Positions 23,050 to 34,861 of a stretch of 64,000 nt of DNA are shown one piece after another. The stretch is from Adiantum capillus-veneris (Eukaryota; Streptophyta; Polypodiopsida; Polypodiales; Pteridaceae), in contig CM043969.1 in NCBI GenBank assembly GCA_014529385.2, positions 31,536,446 through 31,600,445 on the forward strand, given 5' to 3'. The position numbers and the translations under genes were made by a program. Every line of letters begins with the position of its first letter. Within the stretch, counting starts at the first letter, position 1. The notes beneath the pieces were generated by a model. It was not told the origin of the DNA. It did not search any database and was given only the letters and a program-made list of their open reading frames with translations.

Positions 23050-23050
<1 letters not shown>
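21920..23050 (+). pseudogene. Copia integrase-to-reverse-transcriptase debris; part repeated in unit 3
   Basis: At 21946-22005 the plus strand reads MICATYVRNRYPTKALQS, the copia integrase core C-terminal signature. Decayed post-core and linker text follows. The part from about 22380 to 23050 (starting TAGCCTATAACTGAT) is repeated in the same orientation at 36020-36745, including the block AAAATGAGGAGTCAAGGAG. No intact frame remains. Confidence 0.6.
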
Positions 23051-23051
<1 letters not shown>

Positions 23052-23146
<95 letters not shown>

Positions 23147-23213
23147 GCACTTGAAAAGAAGACGATAACTTTATTCTTGAGACGAAATGTATGACAAACG
23201 ACTATATGATATA

Positions 23214-23246
<33 letters not shown>
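23052..23246. repeat. Two (CT)n(CA)n microsatellites
   Basis: CT then CA runs at 23052-23142 and again at 23214-23246, separated by a 70-bp unique spacer that also occurs near 36770 in unit 3. Open frames made of VCVC or RERE repeats here are artefacts. Confidence 0.95.
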
Positions 23247-23247
<1 letters not shown>

Positions 23248-23288
23248 TCATAGTTGGTTGATGTGATGCATTCCCCCGCACGTCAAAT

Positions 23289-23370
23289 TTAGCCTTGAAT
23301 CCAGACGGCGCACAACGAGGTTACACCTTGCAGCACGCACATTGGTCCAAAGAACTGAGCAACACTGCTG
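23289..23370 (-). pseudogene. MiAMP1-like 3' fragment
   Basis: The last 27 codons of the peptide family: FFGPMCVLQG through AVWIQG and a TAA. It is closest to the copy at 36926 (both end in WIQG) and not to the one 900 bp downstream. The fragment stops abruptly at 23370, where sequence matching the left part of unit 1 begins soon after. This marks a recombination joint between two repeat units. Confidence 0.8.
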
Positions 23371-24156
23371 TATTGAAAATAGAAGAGGGAAGAAACATCT
23401 GTGATATTTACAAGTCTAGAGTAGTAGGTTTTTCTATCGTAACAAAAGAGAAGGGGTTGCAATTTTCTTTTTGGTACTATAAAATGATCAACAAAGTGTA
23501 TTGGAAGGTATGGTATGTATACAACATAGATCTGAATGATTTATGTCAAATACATGAATTAATTATAGTTACCATCATTGCAAGGCATTTATTATCAAGA
23601 AAATCCTTTTTCTTAGCAGTTCATGATCTTGCAAGTATCTATACTATAATACAATGGCAAAATGAGACGATTACCAAGTGTTGACCAATGCACTCTTCTC
23701 TCGCTTCAATGAAGGCATTGCAAGAGGCTTATAACTTTCTCTCTCTTGGTTTACATAACTTTCGCACCTTTGCTGACATGTATTGTGAGATGAGACCCCT
23801 CCACTTCTCTCACTTCATCTTCATCATGGAGGGTTTCTTCCATGCCATCATGTTTCAACACTCTTACATTAGATTTTGCACCATGCCTTCTTCATCCTGT
23901 CGTGCTTTGTGCTGCCAGAATATCGACATTGAAGAGACAGAGTGAAAGAGAGGTGGGCAACTACTTCAACAAGCTTATGAAAACAACTAATTAAGGTCAA
24001 ACAAGCACAACTTAGTTAAGAAAGTTTTTTTTGCACCTTATCAATACCATGTGTGTCACGGTAAGAGCGAGCGAAACCCGCTTTCCCGCGAGCTAATCAT
24101 GACTAATGTTTGGATCGGGCTCATGTCTATATGCTATAACTTGTGATATCATTTTG

Positions 24157-24211
<55 letters not shown>

Positions 24212-24278
24212 CTCCCCCTTGATAGCTAGTAGCTATTATTGTTGTGATGCGTACCTCTGCACGTCAAATTTGAAGAAT

Positions 24279-24593
24279 CTAGACGTCGTGCAATGAGGCT
24301 ACACTCCGTAGCATGCAAATTGGCCCATAGACCTGGGCGATGTTGTTGTAGCCCTCACAATTTGTCTGGCTGTGGACCGACACCCGAGTGGACGTGCTAA
24401 CCTCGGTGATGCGGATCGCACCTTGGTTGTTGAACGTCGTGCAATTAGTGTTGCCGCCTGCATAGAAAGTGTAGGTAGGAGCACAGGAGCAGCTCGTCGT
24501 GTTGAAGGTCTTGATCTTGGCCACTTCACCACTGCTCGTCATCAGCACTATCAAGAATATAGACAACAATAGTAGCAACACCAACTTCGCCAT
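24279..24593 (-). CDS. MiAMP1-like secreted antimicrobial peptide, C-terminally clipped
   Basis: A 104-residue frame from the ATG at 24593 (MAKLVLLLLLSIFLIVLM), which is a clear signal peptide with likely cleavage near SSGEVA. The mature part has the layout of MiAMP1-type small beta-barrel peptides: an early Cys, a YTFYAGGN segment, NC, QTNCEG and a late YGPIC. Compared with the 36926 copy the frame ends at HDV, where a Trp codon is now TAG, removing the terminal WIQG strand. An extra Cys (SCSCAP) is also present. It is probably secreted to the cell wall if expressed. The missing last strand may impair folding, so this could be a recent pseudogene. An initiator further upstream would be TTG and was not used. 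Confidence 0.6.
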   Translation of the reverse strand: MAKLVLLLLLSIFLIVLMTSSGEVAKIKTFNTTSCSCAPTYTFYAGGNTNCTTFNNQGAIRITEVSTSTRVSVHSQTNCEGYNNIAQVYGPICMLRSVASLHDV

Positions 24594-24680
24594 ATTCAGT
24601 GATGGCAAGGCTAGGTGACGATCAAAATTGGATGTTATAGAGACTTGGGATGGTTAAAGTATAAGGTGGCAGAATGCTAA

Positions 24681-24687
24681 TTATATA
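24681..24687 (-). promoter_or_regulatory. TATA box of MiAMP1-like copy 2
   Basis: TATATAA on the minus strand about 90 bp before the ATG. The block is conserved in position in copies 1 and 3. Confidence 0.65.
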
Positions 24688-25434
24688 GAGCCGTGAACGG
24701 ACGGACTGTAGCTGTCATTTGTTTTTCCCATCCAACGGCGATGGCGTGGACTGACGAAGTCATTCTTTTTGGCTCTGGCGTCTGGCTTTAGGGAACGGGT
24801 TTCGACCTCCTCGTCTCGCAAGAGATAGAGCTTCTCCACGGCCTAATCTTTGCATGAGCATGCAAAATTTGCATGAGAGGTCCACGATCCCGTTGGCCCA
24901 AAATAGCTCAAGCGCTGATAGCAACGTGACACTCTTGGAACTACCATGCTAGATCCTCCGCCCAACCTCCCTTTATAACCCCTAGCCTAGGATCCCTTCT
25001 TCATTGACGGCCGGTCCTTGACTTCCAAGGTGGCCCTTGGCCTAAGCTGTCACACAATTTGTCTATTAAGTCATCATTGACCATGTTCAAGAAAGAGTCC
25101 TCAAAAAAAGTTTATGTGTGTTTATGTCAATGCTTAAGAAGACCTACGTTTAACATAATACCATCTATAAACTTTGCAAATAATCTCATAATTTTTAATA
25201 TGAAGGCGAGGAAACATATAAAATCTAGTGTAAAAACCTTGAAATATATTGCAGTTTACCTCTTAAAAATCTCAACATGGAGGTTTTCTAAGTTCTTAGA
25301 GGAATAATTACTAATGTTTATATAAAATTTATGAAGTTTCGTCAAATTTTGCTAGCAAAAGTTCTCATGGTAGGAGGACCAAGACTTCGAGGGCTGGAAA
25401 TTGTATCATTTTTTGTACTGTACTTTATTTGAAC

Positions 25435-25436
<2 letters not shown>

Positions 25437-25477
<41 letters not shown>

Positions 25478-25518
25478 AAACTTGACTTTGGGAGGGGGGG
25501 GGGGGGGGGGGGGGGGGG
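25437..25518. repeat. (GA)n run and 25-base poly-G tract
   Basis: (GA)n covers about 25437-25472, and an unbroken run of 25 G covers 25494-25518. The same place in unit 1 (about 15828-15876) has a short CA run and a split run of seven or fewer G, so both tracts expanded after duplication. Confidence 0.95.
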
Positions 25519-25935
25519 TCACCATGTATAATTTGTGTAAATCACGTGCATTCGAAGACTATTTCTAAAAATCCTTGTTTGTGAAATTTTGACAAATAAA
25601 ATACACCCTTTTTCTATTCATACTGTAAATTTTGTTTCCAATTCTTTTTTATGGTACCCCTTTGTATATAAAAATGTGAGGAAAAATAAAATGTAATTGC
25701 CCCTTCTATTGCACTCACGTGATTTGAAACACTAAGTCTCTTGTTTTCCTACCAAGTTTTGGCATTTTTTGTCAATCTACAAAGACGTTTTTCATGCCTT
25801 GATTTGACCATGGGTTGGTTACAAGGAAAATAAAATTTAGGATTTTTCTCCAAGTCAAAATACAAGCGCTATTGAGAGAATTATGGTAAGTTGTAAGTCT
25901 TAAATTCTAATAAAAATTCAAGCTATTTTGCATGA

Positions 25936-26794
25936 AAAATTATATCTTTTTATAGAGATGTTTTTTAAAATGTTTGTAAAAGCAAAGTGTTAGTACTTCG
26001 TGTTACAAAACAATGGAATGCCCTTCAAAAAGTAGTTTTCAAGTCAGTTGAAAGTTATATAAAGACATAATGTCATACTTTGAAGTTATATAAAGACATA
26101 AGGTCATACTTGAGCACATGCTAACTAAAAGAATAATTTTGGCCTTCCAAAGGTCCTCGCATGGAATTGGGCCTATTCTAGTGCAATTTGACAACTACAA
26201 ATGATTTATATATGTTGAAACCAAAAAACTATATATTTTTTTTGCTCCCCTAAGTCAGTTAAATCTCATTGCTTAAACTCTTGTCTTGAAATTAATATAA
26301 CATTGAAACCAAGGTTTCACATGTCCTAGTTGTGTCTATACCATGTACTTTGACACATTTAGCTGATCTACATAAAATTTTTGAAGAATTGAGGTTGTCT
26401 TAATTATCATTTTTTTTTCGTGTGCAGGTTTGAATATGTGAAATGATGGAATAGTTGTTGCTTACCATAAGCAAGAATGGAAATGTGAGGTGTCAACACC
26501 GGGAAGATTAGGGCGACTTGATAGATGGCCTTCCTTTATTCTCCTTTTTCGTTGATGATACCCTACTCCATTTCCACAAAGTAGAGATGCGAGCAACAGA
26601 AGAGAGGAAGTTCTCTATCCATCGTTTGCGTGGTTATAAGTGTCATACGCCACAAGCCAGGCATATAAATCTAAGATTCTAATGAAAGCTTTCTCCTAAC
26701 ATAAAGATGAAATCCCATTGACATATTTAGAATCCATAAACAAATCCTTTTTCCCCACGTTTAAGAGGCACGGCTGCAATCCGTAAACGATAAA
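25936..26794. other. AT-rich intergenic DNA
   Basis: No gene seen. A 32-bp direct repeat around AAGTTATATAAAGACATAA lies at 26045-26110. The right edge is the CACTA terminus at 26795. Confidence 0.5.
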
Positions 26795-27164
26795 CACTAA
26801 AGAGGTTGTGTGCACTTGTGACGTTTTTAACGAGGAAATACATTGGGTTTTTATACTCCCCGGTGTCGCTAATAGCGTCGCTACGAGAACGTTGCTATAT
26901 GCATCGCTCTCTGCGTCACTATATGCATCGCTATATAGCGATGTATATAGCTACGGTTGCAAGCTTCCTATAGCGACGCTCATTACGACGTTGCAAAGCC
27001 TTATATAGCGACGCTCGAGAGTAAAAATTTTTTGGGTGGCAGGGCATTCAATGCCCTACCACCCATCAACCATATTGAATGTTTCAATAACAGAGTAAAA
27101 TTAAATGAATCCAAGACAAGCCCAAATTCACCTTTGAAAGAAAGTGCAAGGTATAGACCCAAAG
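26795..27164 (-). repeat. CACTA subterminal repeat region (element B copy)
   Basis: It matches 32734-33104 in inverse orientation over its full 370 bp. Multiple short motifs around TAGCGACGC occur in both orientations, as expected of the subterminal sites bound by TNPA-type proteins. An inner palindromic block GGGCATTCAATGCCC lies at 27042-27056. Confidence 0.85.
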
Positions 27165-27498
27165 CACTACAAGAGGTACGTCACATTAGCGACGCTCAAA
27201 AGTGAAAATCCACGGTGTCGCTATCAGCGCCGCTATTTTCTTTGTTGCATAGTGACGCCGACATGGGTAAAAAATAAGCCGAGAGCGTCAGAAAATCAGA
27301 TCTCAGATCTGGGTTTCAGTGTTCAAGTGAAAGAGGTAAACCCGTGCTCTCCCTCTTTCTCTCTTTCTTACACACACACACACATACACACACACACACA
27401 CAAGGAGAGGAAAGAGAGCCAGATATGCTGCTTCCCTCTCCTCTCTCTCATGTTCCCTTCTCCTCTTTCTCTCTCTCTCTCACACACACACATCTTGT

Positions 27499-27539
<41 letters not shown>

Positions 27540-28060
27540 AAAGTAGAGAAAATATGAAATGAAATGTTATATCAAGATTTAGGGTTATGTTAGATTTAAA
27601 AATACATTTAATTAAAATTGGGATAGATTAAGATCTAAGATTAAGTTAGATTACATTTAAATTATATTTAAAATTTATGCTAAATTTAAAATTAGGTTAC
27701 ACTTAAGATTAGCTTAATATTTAAATTAAATTTAAGATTAGGTTAGATTACATTTAGACTTATGTTTATGTTGAGTTTAAGATTATGTTAGATTTAAAAT
27801 TATGACAAGATTTAAGATTAGCTAGGTTAAATTTCAGTTAGATTACATTTACGTTTAGGATTTAAGATTGGATTAGATTTAGATTTATGTTGAGTTTAAG
27901 ATTATGTTAAATTTAGATTTAAGTTAAATTACATTTAGGTTAAGGTTACATTTAATATTAGATTAGATTTAGGTTTATGTTGAGTTTAAGATTAGATTAG
28001 ATTTAGATTTATGTTCGATTTAAGATTTGATTAGATTAGATTTTAGGACATGTCAATGAA
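27540..28060. repeat. AT-rich degenerate minisatellite in CACTA A leader
   Basis: About 500 bp built from variants of GATTAGATTTAGGTTTATG and GTTGAGTTTAAGATTA. It is composed almost only of A, T and G on the plus strand. The repeats are irregular, and no coding sequence is present. Confidence 0.8.
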
Positions 28061-28612
28061 GGCTTTGCCCAAAGAGCAAACACTAGTTACACAACAATAT
28101 GTATATTCCCATCAGAATTTGACACCTATTAACTCACTTAGCTCAGAATCACCATATGTTCAATTAAGTTAGACTTAAGATTAGATTTTGGATTTAGTTT
28201 TTATATTAAAGTCTACCTTCGGGATTACGAAAAAACAAATTAGAGTTAGGCGAGCGGTGATCCCTCTCTTCCTCTCTACGGATGCGACCTTAAGTTGGAA
28301 AGCTTTCAACGGCATGATACTCAAATTGGCGGCCAACATGCAATGTGCTAAGTAATCTCTCGAACAAAGATCTGATGTGAAGAGATGTTAAGATGCTGTG
28401 AGTTGCTACATCTAGAGAAGAGGCAAAGGGGTTTTGTCCACTACATGCACTATCATGTAGACGTGAGTGTGTAGATTTTTCGTACCCACAAATATATGCA
28501 TTGACCAATAAATACGAGATTATAACCCGGTGATTTTGATCTCCGTGCACCTCTAGACCGAGATATGCGGGGACTGGACATGACTAGAGAATGTGAGGTA
28601 GTTTACAGTGTG

Positions 28613-28615
<3 letters not shown>

Positions 28616-28693
<78 letters not shown>
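28616..28693. repeat. (GA)n microsatellite in CACTA A
   Basis: A near-perfect GA run of about 78 bp. The inverted counterpart in element B is the CT run at 35784-35829, so the tract belongs to the transposon family and its length has drifted. Confidence 0.95.
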
Positions 28694-28695
<2 letters not shown>

Positions 28696-28749
28696 AAGAC
28701 GGAGGATGCCAATAGAAGATTAAATTTATGTCCAGGCTATAAGGTTTTT

Positions 28750-30552
28750 ACATTCATTATGAATAGTGACGAGGATGTGGCACCCTCCAACCGAAACACC
28801 TATCTCTCAACAAGGATCTTATGTCCTCGTTGTTACTGCAAGAATGTTGTGCGACGGACAAGAAGCAATTATTTGCAACACGTTCGCAAATTTGGTGAGT
28901 TTGATCCATCTATTATAGATTGAGTTGTTCCCAATTATAATTCGTCGGACTCTGACACTGGCCAACAGGCATCAATCTTGCAACCCAATAGACGTGTTCG
29001 TAGGCGCTTTGGTCCTAATGTTTGTAACACAATCTAGAAACTTGCAAAGTTGGTTTAATGAATCTCACAAAAGAAGATCAATGTAGAGTCCATATCATTC
29101 GCCAAACTAAACGCTGTGGAGGTTGTGTGCATGTTTGAGAAACAATTTCCTACTACCATGCTAACCATTCAGGTGCATCTTCTTATTCACATAGTTGATG
29201 AGGTGGAAATAGTTGGCATAGTACATTCCGGATGGATGTTCTTTTTAGAACATTTCATGAAAACACTCAAGGGATATGTGCGTCAGAAGGCACCTTCGGA
29301 GGGTAGCATGGCAGAAGGTTGATTGGTATCAGAGTCCCTAGTTTACATTGGAGAGTGGTTAGATGGATTTGATCAAGCCCGGGACATGCTATGGTGAACC
29401 ATAAATGATGAGCGTATATCTGGGATTGTCATGTGCAATCTCGATGTTTAGAAGAAGATGACGGAAGATCTAGAGGCTAAATTGAATGCTTCACAATCGA
29501 GTGATGCAAAAGTGGATTTCACAATACAAGGATGCAAAGCAAGAGTGACAAAGGGCTCAAATCGAGTGGAGACGGGGAAGACGACCGTTGATGCATTATC
29601 TGGCGGGTCTGGAGAGCCTACCAACATTCATGAGTTTAAGATGGTTGCAGAACCAATTAAAAAGCTGACAACAGTGCGGTGAAGAAGTGAATAAGGAGGA
29701 ATGAGAGTACTCTCGGGGTTGCGCGACCAAGGTAAGTTTGCAATGTACGACTAGCGACTTTCTAGATGTTTAAACGGCCACTCATGATCTTTGTTGGTTG
29801 TAGTATAAGTCATAGACAGCAGCATGGTGTAAAGGTTGACATTTTAGGGTAGAATGGATTGACAAAAAGTGTTTTACTCAAGATTGTGAAATCATGGCAA
29901 AATTTGAACAGTCTAGTCGACGACGGTCCTCTGATGCAGATCCCGTGGTGGCGGAACTCACTTACTTTGGCACGCTACAAGAGATTTTGAGGATTGACTA
30001 TAGAGGATTTTTTTTGTCAACTTGTTCGACATGCAATGGTTCAAGATAACATGGAGGATCTCAACCCTACTGTGCATAGAGGAGACTCTAGTTTCCTTGA
30101 GGTGGATTCAACTAAAAAATGGACCGACCTAATAGACACTTTCGTACTATCTCAGCACTGTGAACACATAAGTATGTAAATAGTTAACATCCAATTTTAG
30201 AAGTTATGGTTTGGAAGCTCTCTTGTAAGTTATGTGGCTCTGGCAAGTGATATTTCATCCTATAAAGTTTGCATCAAACTGGTGGTACGTCATAGAGGTA
30301 ACCCCTCATAGTGCACGGATGTATGAGGGCTACCATGTGCCAATCACGGCGGCATCAATGGAGGAGATCGGAGAAGATGCTTAGTTTGAAGCCGCTGAGC
30401 TGGTGCCAGACGAGCATCAAGATGCTACTCTCTATGGGGTGAATGCAGAGGATCTACAAAATAAAACTGAGGACATCTACCTAAACGGAGAGCTTTATAT
30501 AGAGCTAGGGAGTTACGCTGAGCTATGCGAGGATGAGAGAGAGACCTCTTAA
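28750..30552 (+). pseudogene. tnp2-like CACTA transposase, core deleted (element A)
   Basis: The N-terminal piece at 28758-29020 (MNSDEDVAPSNRNTY, FGEFDPSIID, LQPNRRVR) matches element B. The reading then jumps to a DUF4218-type segment at 29110-29390 (CMFEKQFPTTMLTIQVHLLI, EHFMKTLKGYVRQKAPSEGS). A DUF4216-like trace follows near 29940-30010 (DPVVAELTYFGTLQEILRI), and an acidic C-terminus ends at 30550. The Transposase_21 catalytic region that normally lies between the first two parts is missing. Several stops add to this. It cannot encode an active transposase. Confidence 0.8.
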
Positions 30553-30737
30553 AGCCATAAACATTGTATTTGAACAATTTTCTCTGTTTTATAATATATA
30601 TTGTATTCACGTGGCTTTTTGTCCCTTCCTGTCTATATGCTATACTTGAGAAATTTAAATTGTGTTTAATCATCATTGCGTCCACTCCAGGTACGTATGC
30701 TCTAGGTATGTTCTCACAAGGAGGGACACTCCTCGGT

Positions 30738-30954
30738 AGCACTACGCTCTGAGTGTGATGGAGACTGAGGCTGCAATCACGAAGGAGGTGATCCGTCTCT
30801 GCTCATAGATGTTGCTCGTCTCTCTACTGCTTCTTAGCATCTCTTTCACCCGATCAACTAGATCTAGTGGAGGGACGAGCAACATCTATGAGAAGAGATG
30901 GATCACCTCCTTTGCGATTGCAGCCTCAGTCTCCATGGCACTTGGAGCGCATTG
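30738..30954. repeat. Long imperfect hairpin between the two CACTA genes (A)
   Basis: Arms of about 82 bp (30738-30820 and 30874-30954) share blocks such as GGAGACTGAGGCTGCAATC and its inverse, with a loop of about 53 bp that contains the perfect palindrome ACTAGATCTAGT. The same structure occurs in element B. Confidence 0.85.
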
Positions 30955-31011
30955 CTTTTACAAGATACATAGAATGCAATGGGAGATAAATTCACAAGAA
31001 CTTCACAGGAA

Positions 31012-31012
<1 letters not shown>

Positions 31013-31041
<29 letters not shown>
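31013..31041. repeat. (CT)n microsatellite upstream of tnpA-like gene
   Basis: A short CT run of about 28 bp. The counterpart in element B is the GA run at 34816-34857. Confidence 0.9.
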
Positions 31042-31046
<5 letters not shown>

Positions 31047-31105
31047 GTCCATGTTTTCTTCTCCATTCAGTATTAAGATTAAATGTTCGTGTGTTTAATG
31101 CAGGT

Positions 31106-32433
31106 ATGGATTTTGATGAGTTTCTTTCTTCTTTGTCACCCTAGCAACGGAGGTGGTACGAGGAGCGTCATCGCTCTAGATCACCATCACGTTGTTCTAC
31201 TCCTTCAACGTCTCCCTTTGTTTTGGAGAAAACAACACGCTCTAAAGCTTTGGTGTCGACGAGATGATCTTCACACTCGTGTATGCACCAACGCTCTAGT
31301 GGTGGCGACGATGGTTGCTGTGGGAATGCCGCCGCTGAGGCCTCGACACCGCCTCGTGTTCGACGAGGCTCCTTACCCTCCCCTTCTTTTCCCACCCCCA
31401 CACCAGCCACGGCATCACCATCTACGGTAGGTTTTGCATGGCTATCGGCCTATCCTGGCTACACACCACTAGCTACTCCTCCAAGAGTCACCCCAGTCGA
31501 CACTCCTCGCTTCGGGGCCCAGAATCCAGTTGAGACACCTGACGTCTGTACCCCCATCGAGACTCTACTAGAGACCCCTACCAAGACACCCAACTTCAAG
31601 CATCACAGGCAAGAGGGCTTGCCGTACACGATGGACATCAGTGGCGGCATCATCTTGGATAACGAAGGCAAGAAGGTGATCTTGCGCATGTGCGGTCTTT
31701 GCTCTCAGATGTTTAGACACTACATACTAAACACCTGGAGTGAAGTGCCAAGTGAATTAAAAGATAGAGTCATCAGCATGCTGCATGACAAGTTTCCCGT
31801 ATCAAGTCGGGATGAGCGCTTCAACAAAGACCTAATGAAGGTTTGAATGCACGAATACTGCAAGCACAAGTGTTCTGAAGTACAAAAAGCAATAAAGCAT
31901 GGGTGGAACAGATCAGATTGGCTAGTTAAAGAAGATTGGAAGAATGCAAAGCGAGAAGCACACGAGAATCCTGACAAGTGGAAGCAACAAAAGGAGGCAG
32001 CCAAAGCGCGAGTAGAGGCAGGGAGCTCGCACCACTTGGGAAGCGGGGGATGGACATCATTTGAGGCCGATTTTGTAAATGTTTTTGCATTGCTCTTTAG
32101 GTTTGGTAGTTACATCTATTTGTACTTTTGAATTCTAACATAATGAATTCTTTGTATGTTTTGAACAGTGGTCGATGACAGGATGTGACCCCACACAGTA
32201 TGGGCGCGATACGCAGGCAGAAAGGGCTTAAACATCCTGATAGACATTCTGAGTTCTCATGGTGGCATGGTTAGTATTTCACTTTACTCTTCTACAATTG
32301 CTGTATTTTAATGATAAGCTAAGAAAATAGATTGTTTTGTAAATTATATGTTTAAACTTACAAAAAGTCTTATTGTTGTTTTCTACAGAATCCGGCAGAT
32401 ACGCCGCTTGGACACGATGAGACGTCTGATTAA
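31106..32433 (+). pseudogene. tnpA-like CACTA protein (Transposase_24 type), element A
   Basis: The frame has a Ser/Pro/Thr-rich N-terminal half (residues about 60-150). It then has a conserved domain with GGIILDNEGKKVILRMCG, NTWSEVPSELKDRVISML, WLVKEDWKNAKREAHENP and SHHLGSGGW, as in plant Ptta/En/Spm proteins. Introns are suggested by GATTTT|GTAAAT near 32074 and ACAG|TGGTCG near 32168, and by ATG|GTTAGT near 32271 and TACAG|AATCC near 32389. TGA at 31844-31846 interrupts the main exon, and a one-base deletion breaks the second exon. The last exon ends at a TAA (32431-32433). Such proteins bind subterminal repeats. Confidence 0.75.
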
Positions 32434-32733
32434 ACAACGTCACTCTAGCCGTAGCCAAATAGCATTAGTTTCTTTTTGTCATAGCATGTATAGTGAGATG
32501 ATGTGTATATGTCTTTTTGTAACTATTGGAAACCCATGTTTTTGCTCAATAATGACAATGGTGTTGTAACTATTACATTTGCAAAGTTTAACAATCAAGT
32601 GATTTTGCCTATGATGTGTATAATTATCATTGATTTACATTCGACAATTTACGTTTGTCAGTTTTGTATCTTTATTTTGCAAAGAATACTATGTGTGATG
32701 GAGTTAATGGTTATATTGTCTTGTGGGTGACTA

Positions 32734-33104
32734 CTTTGAGTCTATAGCTTGCACTTTCTTTCAAAGGTGAGTTTGGGCTCATCTTGGATTCATTTAGGTT
32801 TACTCTATTATTAAAACATCCAATATGGTTGATGGGTGGCAGGGCATTCAATGCCCTACCACCCAAGAATTTTTACTCTCAGGCGCCGCTATAAACGTCA
32901 CTATATAAGGCTTTGCAACGTCCCTATGAGCATTGCTATATGAAGCCTACAAGAGTCGCTATCTGCGTCGTTATATCGCAACAAATATAGCGACGCATAT
33001 AGCGACATTCCCGTAGCGACGGTCTTAGCGACGCCAGGGAGTATAAAAACCTAATGTATTTCCGTCGCTAAAAACGTCACAAGTGCACACAACCTCTTCC
33101 AGTG
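32734..33104 (+). repeat. CACTA subterminal repeat region (element A copy)
   Basis: This is the 3' terminal 371 bp of element A and inverse of 26795-27164, with the same TAGCGACGC-like motifs and a GGGCATTCAATGCCC palindrome near 32846. It forms the spacer between the two long inverted arms made by A and B. Confidence 0.85.
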
Positions 33105-33391
33105 AAGTAGTCACCCACAAGACAATATAACCATTAACTCCATCATGCATAGTATTGTTTGCAGAATAAAAATACAAACTGACAAAAGTAAATTGACTAA
33201 AGTAAATCAATGCCAATTGTACATATCATAGGCAAAATCACTTGATTGTTAAGCTTTGCAAATGTAGTAGCTACGACATCATTGTCATTATTGAGAAAAT
33301 ACATGGTTTTTCAATAGTTAACAAAAGATGTATACACATCATCTCATTGTACATGCTATGATAAAAGGAAACTAATGCTATCTGGTTGCGG

Positions 33392-34735
33392 CTAGACTGA
33401 CATCGTGTAATCAAATGTCTCATCGCGTCCAAGCGGCATATCTGTATTTTATGTAAGTATAAATATATAATTTACAAAACAATCTATTTTCTTAGCTTAT
33501 CATAAAAACACAACAAATGTAAAAGAGTAAAGTGAGATACTAACCATGCCTCCACGAGGACTCAGAATGTCCATCAGGGAGTTTAAGCCCTTTCTGCCTG
33601 CGTATTCGCGCTCGTAGGGTGTGGGGTTACGTCCTGTCATCGACCACTGTTCAAAACATACAAAGAATCCATTATGCTAGAATTTAAAAGTATAAATAGA
33701 AGTAACAACCAAACCTAAATAGAAATGCAAAAACACTTACAAAATCGGCCTCAAATGATGCGCACCCGTTGCTTCCCAAGTGGTGTGAGCTTCCTGCCTC
33801 TACTCACGCTTTGGTTGCCTCCTTTTGTTGCTTTCACTTGTCAAGATTCTCGCACACTGCTCGCTTTGCATGCTTCCAACATTCTTTGTCTAGCCAATCT
33901 GGTCTGTTCCACCCATGATTTATTGCTTTTTGTACTTCAGAACGCTTGTGCTTACAGTATTCGTGCATTCGAACCTTCATCAGGTCTTCATTGAAGCGCT
34001 CATCCTAACTTGACATGGGAAACCCGTCATGCAATATGTTGATGACTTTGTCTTTTAATTCACTTGGCACTTCACTCCATGTGTTAAGTATGTACTGTCT
34101 AAACACATGAGAGAAAAGACCGTGCATGCGTGATATCACCTTCTTCTCTTCAATATCCAAGATGATGCCGCCGTTGATGTCAACCGAGTATGGTAAGCTC
34201 TCTCGCCTGTGACGCGTGAACTTGGGTGTATCGATAGGAGTCTATAGCAGCGTCTTGATGGGGGTACGGACATCAGGTGTCTCCAGTAGAGTCTGAGCCC
34301 CGAAGCGAGGAGTGTCGACTAGGATGATTCCCGGAGGAGTAGCTAGTGGTGTGTAGCCAGGAACAATCGATAGCCATGCAAAACCTAGCGTAGATGGTGA
34401 TGTCGTGGCTGGTGTGGGGCCAGGAAAAGAAGGGGAAGGTAAGGAGCCTCGATGAAAACGAGGTGGTGTCGAGGCATCAGTGACGGCATCCCCACAGCAA
34501 CCGTCGTGCCACCACTAGAGCGTCGCTGCCTAGACGAGTGTGAAGATTGTCTCGTCGACACCGAAGCTTCGGAGCGCGTTGAATGCTCCGAAACAGAGGG
34601 AGACGCTGAAGGAGTGGAACAACATGATAGTGCTCCAAAGCGATGAAGCTCCTCGTACCACCTCCTCTGCTAGGGTGACAAAGAAGAAAGAAACTACTCA
34701 TCATGCATACCTGCATTAAACATACGAACATTTAA
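33392..34735 (-). pseudogene. tnpA-like CACTA protein, element B
   Basis: This is the inverted counterpart of 31106-32433. The second exon keeps the reading that A has lost (WSMTGRNPTPYERE, GLNSLMDILSPRGGM, then a GTTAGT donor), and the last exon reads MPLGRDETFDYTMSV followed by a stop. The main exon is more damaged, with frameshifts in the Ser/Pro-rich part (34190-34640) and stops in the conserved domain. Confidence 0.7.
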
Positions 34736-34810
34736 TCTTAATATTGAATGGAGAAGAAAACATGGACAAGTTATAATCTATACTAGAGATAATAGGGAGA
34801 GCGATTCTTG

Positions 34811-34815
<5 letters not shown>

Positions 34816-34857
<42 letters not shown>
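34816..34857. repeat. (GA)n microsatellite in element B
   Basis: A GA run of about 42 bp at the position corresponding to the CT run at 31013-31041 in element A. Confidence 0.9.

Positions 34858-34861
<4 letters not shown>

Larger units (their letters stand above)
23519..25935. repeat. Segmental repeat unit 2
   Basis: Matches 13686-16520 in the same orientation, with the peptide gene, TATA box, LTR fragment and AT-rich tail all in the same order. The copia element present next to unit 1 is absent here, so the flanking sequence TATACAACATAGATCTGA is continuous. Confidence 0.85.
27165..33104 (+). mobile_element. CACTA element A inserted into element B in inverted orientation
   Basis: The left end CACTACAAGAGG (27165) and right end CCTCTTCCAGTG (33093-33104) form imperfect 12-bp inverted termini. 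The flanks carry the 3-bp duplication AAG expected of CACTA elements. The 5,940-bp body holds a 1.6-kb leader, a decayed tnp2-like gene and a tnpA-like gene, both on the plus strand. The tnp2 gene lacks its catalytic core. The tnp2 N-terminal part retained by element B is missing here, so the two elements are different deletion derivatives. Confidence 0.88.
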
